Shown here piece after piece: positions 1-10,203 of a stretch of DNA of 64,000 nt. The notes below the pieces were generated by a model. It was not told the DNA's origin, did not search any database, and saw only the letters and a program-made list of their open reading frames with translations. The translations under genes were made by a program, and so were the position numbers. Source of the DNA: CAVQJU01 sp963712905. Its GTDB lineage: Bacteria; Acidobacteriota; Vicinamibacteria; Vicinamibacterales; CAVVIG01. The first letter of the stretch is position 1. Each line of letters starts with the position of its first letter. Where the stretch lies: assembly GCA_963712905.1 (NCBI GenBank), contig CAVQJU010000018.1:62001-126000 (forward strand). Direction: 5' to 3'.

Positions 1-2727
1 CGCAACGGCCGCGAACGTGGTGGCCGGCTGCGCGTTGGCGGTCGAGCGAGCTGCCGCGCTGACGAGGACGTCGATCTTGGGCAGCGTGTAGGACACGAGG
101 CCGCGCGCGCTCGTCAGCCACCGCTCGTCCACCTTGCAGGACCCGGTCTGCTGATACGTGCCGAACACGTTGAGCAGTTCGGGCAGCTGGGCCGTGATCT
201 CGCAGTAGTCACGATGGCCGGCGCCGGAGCTCGTGCCGCCCTGGAACGTGATGCCGTTGCGGGTCCGGGCGTTGAAGGTGACATCGAAGCCGCTCCAATA
301 GTAGCTGGAGTTGCCGTAGTTGCTGTCCTTCGTGTAGTAGTTGTCGGTCAAGCCGAACTTGTTCGCCTTGATGACCGGGAAGCTCATGGTCGTGTAGCCG
401 TTCTCAGCCAGTGTGGGGTTCGACGGCGACGCGATCTTGGCGATGTCGAAGTCCGCGGCGGAATTCGCGGCGTTGTCCGTCACGAAGAAATTGCCCCACT
501 GACGGCGGCTCCAGGACACGTCGATCGACATGCGCGGCGCGATCTGCTGCTGGACGCCCACGCTGTACTGCCAGTTGTAGGGACGCACGCCCCATCCGCT
601 GAGCACGGCGGGATCGACGCGAGTCGTCTGCACCGGGTTCTGGAAGTTCGAGTTGACCCACGCTCCGCATTCGCCGTTCTGGGCCGGGTTCATCAGGACG
701 CAATCCGGCACCTTGTTGTTGTTGGTGTCGCCCCAGTTGCGGACGGTCGTGGACTGATAGGTCGCGCCCGGGTTCTTGATTGTGAACACGTTGTCGTTGT
801 TCGCCGGCTCCAGGTATTTGCTCACGTTCACCCGCAGCGACGTCCGGCCGTTGCCGAACAAGTCGTACGCGGCGCCCATACGCGGCGTGATGTCATTGAA
901 GCCCGTCACACCGTCCGACCGCGGGAACAGGAAGGGTGTGGCCAGGAACTGCGACGGCGCGATGACACCGTTCTGGCCTTCGGGGTACCAGCTCCATGCG
1001 TGCTCGTAGCGCAGGGCGCCCTGAAGCGTGAGCTTGCCGCGCGTCCACTGATCCTGGGCGTAGAACGCGTCGAACCGCGTGCGGTTGGCCTGTTTCCAGG
1101 GCGCCACGCGCATCGTGAACGAAATCGGCACGCCGCCCAGGAACGTGTACTGGAGCGCGTTGTCCATGATCTGCGTCTGGCTCTGCACCTGGAACGCCGC
1201 CTGGTAGCCAACCTTCAGGCTGTGGGCGCCGGTGACGTACGTGCCCGATGCCCGCCAGACGTTGTGCTGCTGATCGTTGGTGGCGGATGACGCCCAGCCA
1301 CGGTACGCGAAGCCGCCGATCGGCACTTGCGTGGCCGGCGTGGCGAGCAGTTCGGAAACGGCGATGAAACCGGTCTGGGCACCCGCCGGAATCTGTCCGC
1401 CCCAGCGGCTGTTGAACGAGGAGAAGCCCGCTTCGAGGAGCAGCTTGCTCGTCATCGGCGACGACCAGGTGGACTGGAAGATCTTCTCGCGGTCGTCCCA
1501 CACGTTGCCAGACTCGGGCGAGAGCGATCCGAACCCGCCGATCGAGCCAAGCGCGACCCAGTCGCTGCCCCGGTCCCGGCACTGCTCGCCACCCTGGACA
1601 AGCGCGGAGCCCCCGCAGTTCTTCTGGTAGTCGTAGTAGACGCCCACCTTGTGTTTCTGCGACACCTGGCCGGTGAAACGCAGCTCTTCGATCTGCTTGT
1701 TGGACGCGTTGCGCGCCTTGACGCTGGTGTCGGGCACGTAGTTCCACGCCGAGGCCACGCCGGCGTTCTTGTTGGCGTAGAGCAGCGGGACATCGTTGTG
1801 CTGACCGTAGTTGCGCACCGTGCCGTAGAACCACAGCCTGTCTTTCACGACGGGACCACCGACCGAGCCGCTCAGGTCCCAGTTCTTGATCAAGCCGGGC
1901 ACTTCGGTGATGCCGTAACTCCGGAGCGTGTCGTCCAGGTTGTTGCCCTGCGACCAACTGCCCGCGGTGCTCGCGAAGCCCGTCCCGGATAGCTTGTTGC
2001 CACCGGTCTTCGGCACGATGTTGAGCTGGGGACCGCCACGATCGACTTCCCCAAGGCCGCCGGCCACGGTGATCTGCACCTCTTGCGCGTCGCCAATCGG
2101 ATAACCAAAGCCGGCGACGCCGCCGCCGTTGAAGGCCGAGCCGACGTTCATGCCGTCGATCTGGACCGTGCCCTCGTTGCCGCGCCCGCCGCGCGAGGTG
2201 AAGAAGTTGGTCGAAACGTTCGAGCTGACGTCCAGGCCGGTGCCCTGAACGCCGGGCACGGTCGCCAGCAGGTTCCCGTATCCACGCGACACCGGGATTT
2301 CCTGGAGCACCGCGGCGCCCAGCGTCACCTGTTTCTTGGTGCTCGTCTGGATGTCCACGACCGGCGTCTCGCCGGTCACGGTGATCGTCTCGGACACGTT
2401 GCCGACGCGAAGGTTCTCGCTGATCGTCGTGGTGCCGGTGCCGATCACTTCAACGCCGTCGCGCTTGAGCGTGGCGAAGCCGGACAATGTGAAGCTCACC
2501 GAGTAGGTGCCCGGGAGCAGGTCCGCGATGCGGTACTGGCCGGTGTTGTCGGTGACCGCGCTTCGTGTCTTCTCAATCAAGACGGGGCTGGACGCCTCGA
2601 CCGTTACGCCGGGAAGCACGCCGCCGGACGCGTCCTTGACGACACCGGCGATCGACTGGGCAAAGGCAGAGGCAGGCAACAGCGCCAGCCATGACAGGAC
2701 AAGAACGATCTTGCCTAACAATCTCAT
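1..2727 (-). CDS. Oar-like TonB-dependent receptor (C-terminus beyond window)
   Basis: Outer-membrane TonB-dependent receptor of the Oar/carboxypeptidase-regulatory type, probably for import of large or oligomeric substrates; the ligand is unknown. The frame is open for 909 codons from the ATG at 2727 to the window edge, so the end of the barrel is missing. It starts MRLLGKIVLVLSWLALLPAS, a signal peptide ending in AFAQ. A carboxypeptidase-regulatory Ig-like domain follows (about residues 24-110, with VVKDASGGVLPGVTV), then a plug (about 120-230, with GNEGTVQIDGMNVGSAFNGG) and a long barrel. An AAGGAG Shine-Dalgarno lies at 2734-2739. It is a close paralog of the next gene on the same strand. 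The function class is secure, the substrate is not. Confidence 0.9.
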   Translation of the reverse strand, partial: MRLLGKIVLVLSWLALLPASAFAQSIAGVVKDASGGVLPGVTVEASSPVLIEKTRSAVTDNTGQYRIADLLPGTYSVSFTLSGFATLKRDGVEVIGTGTTTISENLRVGNVSETITVTGETPVVDIQTSTKKQVTLGAAVLQEIPVSRGYGNLLATVPGVQGTGLDVSSNVSTNFFTSRGGRGNEGTVQIDGMNVGSAFNGGGVAGFGYPIGDAQEVQITVAGGLGEVDRGGPQLNIVPKTGGNKLSGTGFASTAGSWSQGNNLDDTLRSYGITEVPGLIKNWDLSGSVGGPVVKDRLWFYGTVRNYGQHNDVPLLYANKNAGVASAWNYVPDTSVKARNASNKQIEELRFTGQVSQKHKVGVYYDYQKNCGGSALVQGGEQCRDRGSDWVALGSIGGFGSLSPESGNVWDDREKIFQSTWSSPMTSKLLLEAGFSSFNSRWGGQIPAGAQTGFIAVSELLATPATQVPIGGFAYRGWASSATNDQQHNVWRASGTYVTGAHSLKVGYQAAFQVQSQTQIMDNALQYTFLGGVPISFTMRVAPWKQANRTRFDAFYAQDQWTRGKLTLQGALRYEHAWSWYPEGQNGVIAPSQFLATPFLFPRSDGVTGFNDITPRMGAAYDLFGNGRTSLRVNVSKYLEPANNDNVFTIKNPGATYQSTTVRNWGDTNNNKVPDCVLMNPAQNGECGAWVNSNFQNPVQTTRVDPAVLSGWGVRPYNWQYSVGVQQQIAPRMSIDVSWSRRQWGNFFVTDNAANSAADFDIAKIASPSNPTLAENGYTTMSFPVIKANKFGLTDNYYTKDSNYGNSSYYWSGFDVTFNARTRNGITFQGGTSSGAGHRDYCEITAQLPELLNVFGTYQQTGSCKVDERWLTSARGLVSYTLPKIDVLVSAAARSTANAQPATTFAAVA

Positions 2728-2733
2728 TACCTA

Positions 2734-2767
2734 CTCCTTGGTAGGAGGATCGCTGACACGTTGTCAG
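2734..2767 (-). promoter_or_regulatory. Leader of first Oar receptor: dyad and RBS hairpin
   Basis: Two structures lie just upstream of the receptor start. A perfect dyad CTGACA-CGT-TGTCAG covers 2753-2767. On the transcript strand CCTACCAAGGAGTAGG can fold into a 5-bp stem with the AAGGA Shine-Dalgarno core in the loop. An operator plus a modest translational control element is possible; this is inference from sequence symmetry. Confidence 0.35.
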
Positions 2768-2873
2768 TAACCCATTTGTATTAGGTTGCGTTGGGATTCT
2801 ACGCGTAACAGCCCGATGTCAAGCACCGGAAATCACACAAAACGAAGGCGTTAAGCGCTAATGTACAGGTTCA

Positions 2874-2887
2874 TCCAAATATTTGGA
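2874..2887. promoter_or_regulatory. 14-bp perfect palindrome TCCAAATATTTGGA
   Basis: TCCAAATATTTGGA is a perfect 14-bp palindrome about 150 bp upstream of the first receptor start, in the 246-bp gap between the two tandem receptors. It could be an operator. The regulator is unknown. Confidence 0.35.
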
Positions 2888-2920
2888 CAGAAAGCAGGCT
2901 GGGGTTGTCGTCCCTCGCTT

Positions 2921-2961
2921 TGCCCTCTGCCCTCTGCCCTCTGCCCTCTGCCCTCTGCCCT
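2921..2961. repeat. TGCCCTC 7-bp tandem array
   Basis: Five perfect copies of TGCCCTC and a partial sixth stand head to tail just downstream of the stop codon of the second receptor (12 nt from it). Comparable G/C-rich arrays occur at 51006-51052 and 61962-62000. Confidence 0.9.
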
Positions 2962-2973
2962 TGTGTGATCGCC

Positions 2974-5900
2974 CTAGAAATCCACCGTCACGTTGAACCG
3001 GACGAAACGCGGGTTGAGGATCTGAGTCGGGTTCAGGTAAGTGGACCCGTCGTAGTTCTGCTGGAACATCGTTCCCGTGTTGGCGTTGAACAGGTTGAGC
3101 ACATCGATCGCGATGTTCGCGCGCTTGCTGCCGAAGTTGAGGATCTTGCCGAACCGCATGTCGATCTGGTTGATGCGGTCGGCGAAGTAGGTGCCGGGCG
3201 CGACCAGGTTCACCGTGGTGGCCGCTCCGTTGACGACTGCTGGGGCGTTCGCCGAGAGGCCCGTGCTGTTGCCCTCGGGTGAGGCGCCGACCCCGAACAT
3301 CGAGTTCGGCTGGAAACGGAAGATGCCGCTGATGAGGACGTCGGCCTTCGGCAGGATGTAGGTCGCAAATCCCCTCACCTGCGTCTGCCACGACTCTTCC
3401 TTCCGGCACGACGAGGCGAGCTGATAGACATTGGCCGTGAAGGGCGCCGGGTTGGTCAACGCGGCGTTCAGCATCTCCGGAACCTTGGCCGCGACGGCAC
3501 AGTTGTCCACGATGGCGCGGCCCGTGCTCGACCCGATCTGCAGCGTCAGGCCCGACCGCACGCGCGAGTTCAGCGTGATGTCCACGCCGTTCCAGTGGTT
3601 CGTCCAGTCGCCGTAGTCGCTCGCGAAGGTGTACGTGTTCTGAATGGCCGTGTTCGCGCCGGCCTTGACGATGTTGTACGACACGGGATAGCCGCCACCG
3701 TCCGGCAGCTTCGGGTCCTTCGGCGCTGTCGCGCTGATCGGCGAGAAGTCCGACGCCGCCAGGTTGACGTTGTCGTAGACGAAGAAGTTGGCGAAGTCGC
3801 GGCGGGCGAAGCCCACTTCGAGCGACGTCCGCGGCGCGATTTGCTGCTGCACCGACACGCCGAACTGCCAGTCGAACGGCCGGACGCCCCAGCCGCTGAG
3901 CACGGCCGGGTTGATGATCGTCTGCGCGTTCGGGTTCGCGAAGTTGCCCAGGTCGGCGGCTATGCACTCGCCGTTGGGCGCGTTCAGGAGCATGTTGCAG
4001 TCCGGCACGTGGTTGCCGTTGAAGTCGATGAACGTGCGGGACGCCTGCACCTGGAAGTTCGGGCCGCGGCGGCCGTTGCGCCCGTCGAGCGCCGGGTTGC
4101 CGGCCGTGTAGTTCTCCTGGTTGTTCGCGCTCTGGAGATACTTGCCCACGTTCACCTTCAGCGAGGTCTTGCCGTTGCCAAAGACGTCGTACGCCGCGCC
4201 GACCCTCGGCGTGATGTCGTTGTAGCCGGTCACGCCCTTGGTCTCGGGGAACGTGATCGGCCGCGCATTCCACACCGACGTCTCAGGCGCGCCGTTGTGC
4301 TCGGACGGGAACCAGCTCCACGCCCGGTCGTAGCGCACGGCGCCCTGCAGCGTGAGGCGGCCGTGAGTCCACTGATCCTGCGCGAAGAAGGCGTGGTACT
4401 GCGTCCGGTTGCTCTGCTGCCACGGCGCGATGCGCATCGTCGCCGAGTACATCCCGGGCACGAGGAAGGTGAGGTCCGTCAGCGAGTAACGGTTGTCGTT
4501 GGCGTCGTCTTCCGTCTGCTCGACGTGATACGCCCCGCGATAGCCGACCTTCAGGTTGTGCGCACCCGTGACGTAGGTCGCCGACGCGCGCCACGTGTTC
4601 GGGTTCTGGGTGTTGTCGATGATGTTGTCGACGCCCCGGTATACCCGGAACGGCGCGAGCGACGTCATCTGCACGAGGTTGGTGATGGCGCCCGGCTGCT
4701 TCATCCAGCCCCAGTGGCTGACGAAGGTCGCGTAGCCGGCTTCGAGCAGGAGCTTGTTGGTGACCGGCGAGGACCAGGTGACCTGCGAGATGATTTCGCG
4801 CGCGTCCCAGTAGTTGGTGTTCCCCTCTGCGGAGAACGCGTTGCCGAACACGGTTCCCGGCACCCAGTCGTCGCCCCGCGGCCGGCAGCCGTCGCTCTTG
4901 TTCATGCCGCCCTGGTCGCAGTCCCACTGGTAGTCGTAGTAAAAGCTGACCTTGTTCCGCGGCGTCAGCTGCGAGGTGAGGCGCACGGAGGTGACCGTCT
5001 TCGACGTCGCGGTGCGGCCGAGAACGGCCGTGTCGGGCGCGTAGTCCCAGTGCGACGCGTCGCCCGCAAACTTGTTGGCGTAGAGTCCCGGGACCTGCGT
5101 GTGGTTGCCGAAGTCGCGCACGTTGAGGAAGAACCACAGCTTGTCGCGCTTGATCGGTCCGCCAACGGCCCCGCTGACATCCCACAGCTTGATGAGGCCG
5201 GCGGCTTCGGTCACGCCCTGCGCCCGGAGCGCGTCGTCGACGTTGTTGCCCTGCGCCCAGCTGCCGGCGCCGGTGACGAAGAAGGTGCCCTTGAACTGGT
5301 TGCCGCCGGTCATCGGCACGATGTTCAGGATGGGACCGCCGGTCTCGGCGTCGCCCAGGTTGCCGGAGATCGCGATCTGCATTTCCTGCGCGTTGGCGAC
5401 GTCGTAGGCGTTGCCGGACACGCCGCCGCCGTTGAATGCAGCGCCGACGTTGAGGCCGTCGAGCTGGACGGTGCCCTCGTTGCCGGGCCCGCCGTGCGCC
5501 GTGAAGAAGCTCGGGTTCACCGAGGATGACGAGCTCGCGCCCGCGCCCTGCAGCGTCGGCACGGCGGCGAGGATCGCGCCGTAGCCGCGCGCCACGGGCA
5601 GTTCGTTGATCGTCTTGTTCTCGAGCACCGCCTGGCGCTTGGTGGTCTGCGTATCGACGACCGGCGCTTCGCCGCTGACGTTGACCGTCTCGGCCACGTT
5701 GCCGACTTTCAATTCGCCGTTGACGTTGATCACGCCTGCGCCCGAGATTTCCAGGCCGTCGCGTTTCACGCTGGAGAATCCCGTGAGCGTGAACGTGACC
5801 GCGTAGGTGCCCGGCCGCAAGTCAACGATCTGGTATTGCCCGGTGCCGTCGGTCAGGGCTGTGCGTGTTTTCTCGATGAGCGCAGGACTCGAGGCCTCTA

Positions 5901-6030
5901 CTGTCACGCCGGGGAGCACGGCTCCCGACGCATCCTTCACGACGCCGGCCAGCGTGGCCTGCGCATACGCGGAGGCCGGCAGGATCGCCAGCCAGGACGC
6001 CACGAAGGCCACCCTCTTCAACAACGTCAT
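2974..6030 (-). CDS. Oar-like TonB-dependent receptor
   Basis: Full-length Oar-type TonB receptor of 1018 aa. The ATG at 6030 (MTLLKRVAFVASWLAILPAS) is preferred to an in-frame start 54 nt upstream because it has AAGGAG at proper spacing and begins directly with the signal peptide. Regions in order: signal peptide to about residue 24 (AYAQ), carboxypeptidase-regulatory domain (about 25-115), plug (about 125-240, GNEGTVQLDGLNVGAAFNGG) and a barrel ending in FVRFNVTVDF with the usual C-terminal aromatic. It shares the domain layout and many segments with the preceding receptor. A promoter with an overlapping dyad lies upstream at about 6104-6130. The substrate is not predictable. Confidence 0.93.
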   Translation of the reverse strand: MTLLKRVAFVASWLAILPASAYAQATLAGVVKDASGAVLPGVTVEASSPALIEKTRTALTDGTGQYQIVDLRPGTYAVTFTLTGFSSVKRDGLEISGAGVINVNGELKVGNVAETVNVSGEAPVVDTQTTKRQAVLENKTINELPVARGYGAILAAVPTLQGAGASSSSSVNPSFFTAHGGPGNEGTVQLDGLNVGAAFNGGGVSGNAYDVANAQEMQIAISGNLGDAETGGPILNIVPMTGGNQFKGTFFVTGAGSWAQGNNVDDALRAQGVTEAAGLIKLWDVSGAVGGPIKRDKLWFFLNVRDFGNHTQVPGLYANKFAGDASHWDYAPDTAVLGRTATSKTVTSVRLTSQLTPRNKVSFYYDYQWDCDQGGMNKSDGCRPRGDDWVPGTVFGNAFSAEGNTNYWDAREIISQVTWSSPVTNKLLLEAGYATFVSHWGWMKQPGAITNLVQMTSLAPFRVYRGVDNIIDNTQNPNTWRASATYVTGAHNLKVGYRGAYHVEQTEDDANDNRYSLTDLTFLVPGMYSATMRIAPWQQSNRTQYHAFFAQDQWTHGRLTLQGAVRYDRAWSWFPSEHNGAPETSVWNARPITFPETKGVTGYNDITPRVGAAYDVFGNGKTSLKVNVGKYLQSANNQENYTAGNPALDGRNGRRGPNFQVQASRTFIDFNGNHVPDCNMLLNAPNGECIAADLGNFANPNAQTIINPAVLSGWGVRPFDWQFGVSVQQQIAPRTSLEVGFARRDFANFFVYDNVNLAASDFSPISATAPKDPKLPDGGGYPVSYNIVKAGANTAIQNTYTFASDYGDWTNHWNGVDITLNSRVRSGLTLQIGSSTGRAIVDNCAVAAKVPEMLNAALTNPAPFTANVYQLASSCRKEESWQTQVRGFATYILPKADVLISGIFRFQPNSMFGVGASPEGNSTGLSANAPAVVNGAATTVNLVAPGTYFADRINQIDMRFGKILNFGSKRANIAIDVLNLFNANTGTMFQQNYDGSTYLNPTQILNPRFVRFNVTVDF

Positions 6031-6101
6031 ACACGCTCCTTGTGAGCTGCCACTGAACAGATCGACTGACGGACGCGCAGGCATACCGATTCGCTATCGC
6101 T

Positions 6102-6132
6102 TATATACCGTTGTGGTATAAGGACTTAATAC
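6102..6132 (-). promoter_or_regulatory. Promoter with operator-like dyad for Oar receptor
   Basis: TATACC-GTTGT-GGTATA (6104-6120) is a perfect 6-bp inverted repeat. On the minus strand a TATATA -10 (6102-6107) and a TTAAGT -35, 16 nt apart, overlap it. A dyad covering the spacer and -10 is the usual place for a repressor site. Inference; the regulator is unknown. Confidence 0.4.
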
Positions 6133-6288
6133 TAGCCGCGCAATTCTAGGGAGCCGTTTACCCGCAGTCAACAACCGTTTACATGTTTGAGACAGGAAAG
6201 CGATCGACCGCATCCGGCGCGTTGGATCCGTGTTGCCCGGCCACAGGCCCGCTCGGGAGTTGGGTTATCCTGACGCCCACAGGCAACC

Positions 6289-6717
6289 ATGAAAAAAATA
6301 TTCGGACCGTACTCGGACCTTCTGTTCGCCGTCCTGCGCATCGTCGCCGCGCTGATGTTCCTGTCGCACGGGCTGCAGAAGTTCAACGTCGCCATGCTCG
6401 GGGGGTTCGAGCCGCCGTTTTTCGCGCTCACCGCGGCGGGGTGGATCGAAACGATCGGCGGGATCCTGATCATCGTCGGGCTGTGCACGAGGTACGTGGC
6501 GTTCGTGCTGAGCGGCGAGATGGCCGTGGCCTATTTCATGAGCCACGCCGGCACGGTGCTCGGTCCCGTCCAGGCGGGGCCGGGGCCCGGGCCTCACAGT
6601 TTCTTTCCGCACCTGAACGGCGGCGAGATCACCGTGCTGTATTGCTTCCTGTGGTTGTACCTCGTGGCGCGGGGACCCGGGCGCTACAGCCTCGACCGCG
6701 CGCTTGGGTGGGAATAA
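6289..6717 (+). CDS. DoxX family membrane protein
   Basis: Small inner-membrane protein of 142 aa with four likely hydrophobic segments: about residues 9-29 (LLFAVLRIVAALMFLSHGLQ), 45-63, 66-84 and 112-130. The motif LMFLSHGLQKF near the N-terminus and GWIETIGGILIIVGL in the second helix are typical of DoxX/DoxD-like proteins, which are often linked to thiol or sulfur redox and quinone-related processes. The specific reaction here is unknown. It stands alone, divergent from the receptor gene and 81 bp before the next receptor on the same strand. The ATG at 6289 has no strong Shine-Dalgarno. Confidence 0.85.
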   Translation: MKKIFGPYSDLLFAVLRIVAALMFLSHGLQKFNVAMLGGFEPPFFALTAAGWIETIGGILIIVGLCTRYVAFVLSGEMAVAYFMSHAGTVLGPVQAGPGPGPHSFFPHLNGGEITVLYCFLWLYLVARGPGRYSLDRALGWE

Positions 6718-6798
6718 CCTAAACATCCGACCGCGGCGTAAGGATTCCGCGTTTAAATGCCGCGCGAGCCGCGGGCGTATCCATGACAGGTCTGAAGC

Positions 6799-9700
6799 GT
6801 GGTCAGCCTGTCGCTGTACTCCCGGGTCTGGTTCGTCCTGCTCCTTGTCGCGGCCTGCGTCGTCGCGGCGTCGGCGGGTTCGAGTCCTGGTCAATCCGAT
6901 CTTCCCTCTCAATCGACTGCACTGACGTGCCGCGTCGTGGGACATGTCGCGAGCGGCCGCGATCCGCTGCCCGGCGCCTCCGTCGTCGTCCACGCCGGGG
7001 ACACACTGAAGACCGCGACGTCGACTGATGTTGACGGCAGCTTTGCGCTCTCTCTGGCTCCGGGCGCGAGCTATCGTCTTGACGTCGAATTGACGGCCTT
7101 CGCTGGCGCCGAACGCGCCATCGCCGTCGGCGCGCCGCCCTGCGACACGACGGTGGATGTCCAACTCGTGCTCGCCGCGCGCCGCGAGCGCCAGTCGCCG
7201 GCGGGGGCAGCGCGTCCGGGCCGAGGGTTTCAGACACTCACCGTCCAGCCGGAGGCCGCCGCCGAGGCAGCGCCGGGCGCACCACTCGGCGCGCCGCTCG
7301 ACGAAGCCGCCGATGCGGCGCGGCTGCTCCCGCCGGGATTCTCGCTGCAGACGGCGCAGGCCGACGCCATCGCGATTCCCGGCAGCACCGATGCGGCCAA
7401 CCTGGACCGCCGGCTGATCAACGATCGTGCACAAGCCATCGCGCTCGGACAATTCGATCCGGCGTCCGGACAGTTTGCGCAGGGCTTCGGCCCGCAGGCA
7501 GGCGCGGCGCCAGGAACGGACGGCGGCGCGCCCCCGGGTCAATTCGGCGGCCGGGGCGGACCCGGCGGCGGGCGTGGCGGGCCTGGCGGCTTTCTCCTCG
7601 GCGGCCGCGCCGCGCGCGGCCAGAGCCCGTATCAGGGGACGGCGACCTATACGTTCGGTGGTTCGGCGCTCAACACGCCGCCCTATCAGCTCAACCCCGC
7701 GGTGCCCGCCACGCAGCCGGAGTTTGCTCAAAATACATTCGGGACAACGTTCGGCGGACCGCTGAAGATTCCGGGACTCTACAAGGACACCAACCGTCGA
7801 ACGAATTTTCAGCTGAACTACACCGGAAACCGATCCGACAACGCGTTCGATCAGTACGCGACCGTCCCGACGGCCGCCATGCGAGCCGGCGATTTCTCCG
7901 CCGGCGGCGTTCAGCTGTTCAACCCCGCAACCGGCCAGCCGTTCGCGGGCAATCGGATTCCGGCCGGCATGTTGAACCCGGCGTCCCAATACCTGCTCGG
8001 CTTCATCCCTCTGCCGAACCTGCCGGGAGACGAGCTCAACTACCACGCATCAACCGTCGCACACAATTCGTCCGACAGCTTCAGCCTGCGGTTCACGCAG
8101 AACCTGTCGCCCACGCTGCCCCAGAACGGACGCGGAGCCGGCGGCGGCCGTGGTGGCGGATTCGGCGGACGGGGCGGTTTCGGGGGACGCGGCGGCCCAG
8201 GCGGCCGCGGCACGAACATCGTCCTGCAGGGCCAGCTGCAGTACCGGCGGACGGAAAACGAAGCGTTGAATGTGTTCCCCGGCCTGGAAAGCACGAACAC
8301 GAACACGAGCGTCACGGTGCCGCTGTCGCTGAACATCGTGCACAACCGGACCGTCAACAACTTCAGCGTCAACATCGCGCATTCGCGAAACGAGTCGACG
8401 AATGCGTTTGCCAACGTGCAGAACGTCGGCGGCCTCGCCGGCATCAATTACCCGACAGCCGCCTCGACGGATCCCGCGAACTGGGGCGTGCCGCGCCTGT
8501 CGTTCACGGGATTCACCGGCGTGTTCGGCGCGCCGGCGACGTCACGCACGGACACGAGAATCACCACGAGCTACTTCTGGCTGCACCCGTACGCGACGCA
8601 CCAGCTCCGGATCGGCGGGGACTATCGCCTCGACCGCAGCGCCGGCGTGCTCAACACCAACGCGCCCGGCGCGTTCACCTTCACCGGGCTGTATTCCTCG
8701 GGCGGTATCCCGATCTCCGACGCCACCGGCAACAGCGCGTCCTTCGCTGACTTCCTGCTCGGGATTCCGCAGCAGGCGGCGCTGCAGGTCGGGGGCGCGA
8801 CAGAGCTTCGAGGCCGATCGTTCGACGCGTACATCGAAGACAACTGGCAGAAGAGCTCGAAGCTCACGTTCAACATGGGCCTTCGCTACGAGCTGGTGGC
8901 GCCGTACACCGAGGCGAGCGGCCTGCTCGCCAACCTCGACGCCGCGCCTGGATTCACATCCGTCGTGCCGGTTCAGGCCGGCGGCACCGGACCATTCACG
9001 GGGCAATTCCCCCCTGGCTTGATCAACACGGATACGAACAACATCGGTCCCCGCATCGGGTTCGCCTACAGGCCCGTCAGGGGCACGATCGTGCGCGGCG
9101 GGTACAGCATCACCTACAACCCGGCCTCGTACGCGAACATCGCCCGCCGGCTGGGCGCACAGCCGCCGGCGGCCGTCACCGAGACGATCGTCGCGGGCCT
9201 CGAGCCCACGCTCGACATCGAAAACGCGCTGCTCACGCCCACTTCGTCGACGACGAACAACTGGGGCGTGGACAGGGAGTACGGACTCGGCCTGATCCAG
9301 ACGTGGAATGCGAGCTTCAGCAGGGATCTCACGCAAAGCTGGAACGTCCTCGCCGGCTACACGGGCGTCAAGGGCGCCGACCTCGATCTGCTGAGCGCGC
9401 CCAACAGAGGTCCGGGTGGGACGCTGTCGATCCCGGACGTGCAGCCGTTCACGTGGGAGGCCTCGGGAGGGCATTCGATCCTCAACCTCGCGCAACGTCC
9501 AGCTCACCCGCCGGCTCGCGCACGGCATCGCTGGTTCGGCTTCTTACACGTTCAGCAAGTCGATGGACAACACGCCGTCGCTCGGATCCGCAAGCACCAT
9601 CGTGGAGCAGGATCCGAACAACCCCGGCGCCGAATGGGCATTGTCCAACTTCGACCGCCGCCAGCAGTTCGCGGCCAACTTCGCGCTCGAGCTCCCCTTC

Positions 9701-10198
9701 GGCGCCAACCGGCGGTGGCTGGCGAACGGCGGCTTGTTGTCGGACGTGCTCGGAGGCTGGACGGCCACGGGAACGTTCGCGGCCCAGTCGGGGACACCGT
9801 TTACGGCGCGCGTCTGCGGCGCGGCGACCGACGTCGCGCAGGGCACCAACTGCTCGCTGCGCGGCGACACGACCGGCCTGCCAATTCAGCTGCCGGACCC
9901 GACGGTCACGGCTTTCTTCAACACGTCCGCGTTCACAGCCGCGGCGCCCGGCGTCTTCGGCGACGCTGCGCGCAACACCATCATCGGGCCGGGCGGTCGT
10001 CAGCTGAACGCCACGCTCACTCGCGACGTCCGGCTGAACGGCAACAGGGCGGTGACACTGCAAGTCAACGCGACGAACCTGTTCAACACCGTCCAGTGGA
10101 CGGTTCTCGACACCGACATCAATTCGCCGACCTACGGCCACGTCATCGGGGTCAAGCCGATGCGGGCGGTGACGGTGGGCCTGCGGTTCAGGTTCTGA
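6799..10198 (+). CDS. TonB-dependent receptor, Gly/Arg-rich, with +1 frameshift near 9487
   Basis: Acidobacterial TonB-receptor-type outer-membrane protein. GTG start at 6799 with a hydrophobic signal segment (WFVLLLVAACVVAASAG) and a carboxypeptidase-regulatory domain (about residues 45-130). Two unusual glycine/arginine-rich stretches follow (7540-7620 and 8130-8215, e.g. GGRGGPGGGRGGPGG), then barrel sequence. At 9487 one extra base breaks the frame: before it the sequence reads ...GHSILN, after it SRNVQLTRRLAHG...SASYTFSKSMDNTPS, a standard receptor segment. The barrel ends at 10198 with VTVGLRFRF. Joining 6799-9486 and 9488-10198 gives about 1132 aa. The original frame stays open by chance to 12390, producing a false 1863-aa ORF. 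A sequencing error is the simplest explanation. Confidence 0.82.
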
Positions 10199-10203
10199 CC
10201 AGA

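Noticed and set aside
2921..2961. CRISPR array
   Set aside because: 7-bp units are contiguous with no spacers; the same holds for the other tandem arrays, and there are no cas genes.
6875..6905. tRNA-like T-loop (GGTTCGAGTCC)
   Set aside because: No matching acceptor, D or anticodon stems; it lies in the signal-peptide coding sequence.
6265..8046. Long minus-strand ORFs opposite receptors and other genes (also 893-1957, 3595-5529, 21307-23145, 46770-48815)
   Set aside because: Shadows of G/C-rich coding strands; their translations are Arg/Ala/Val-rich without domains.
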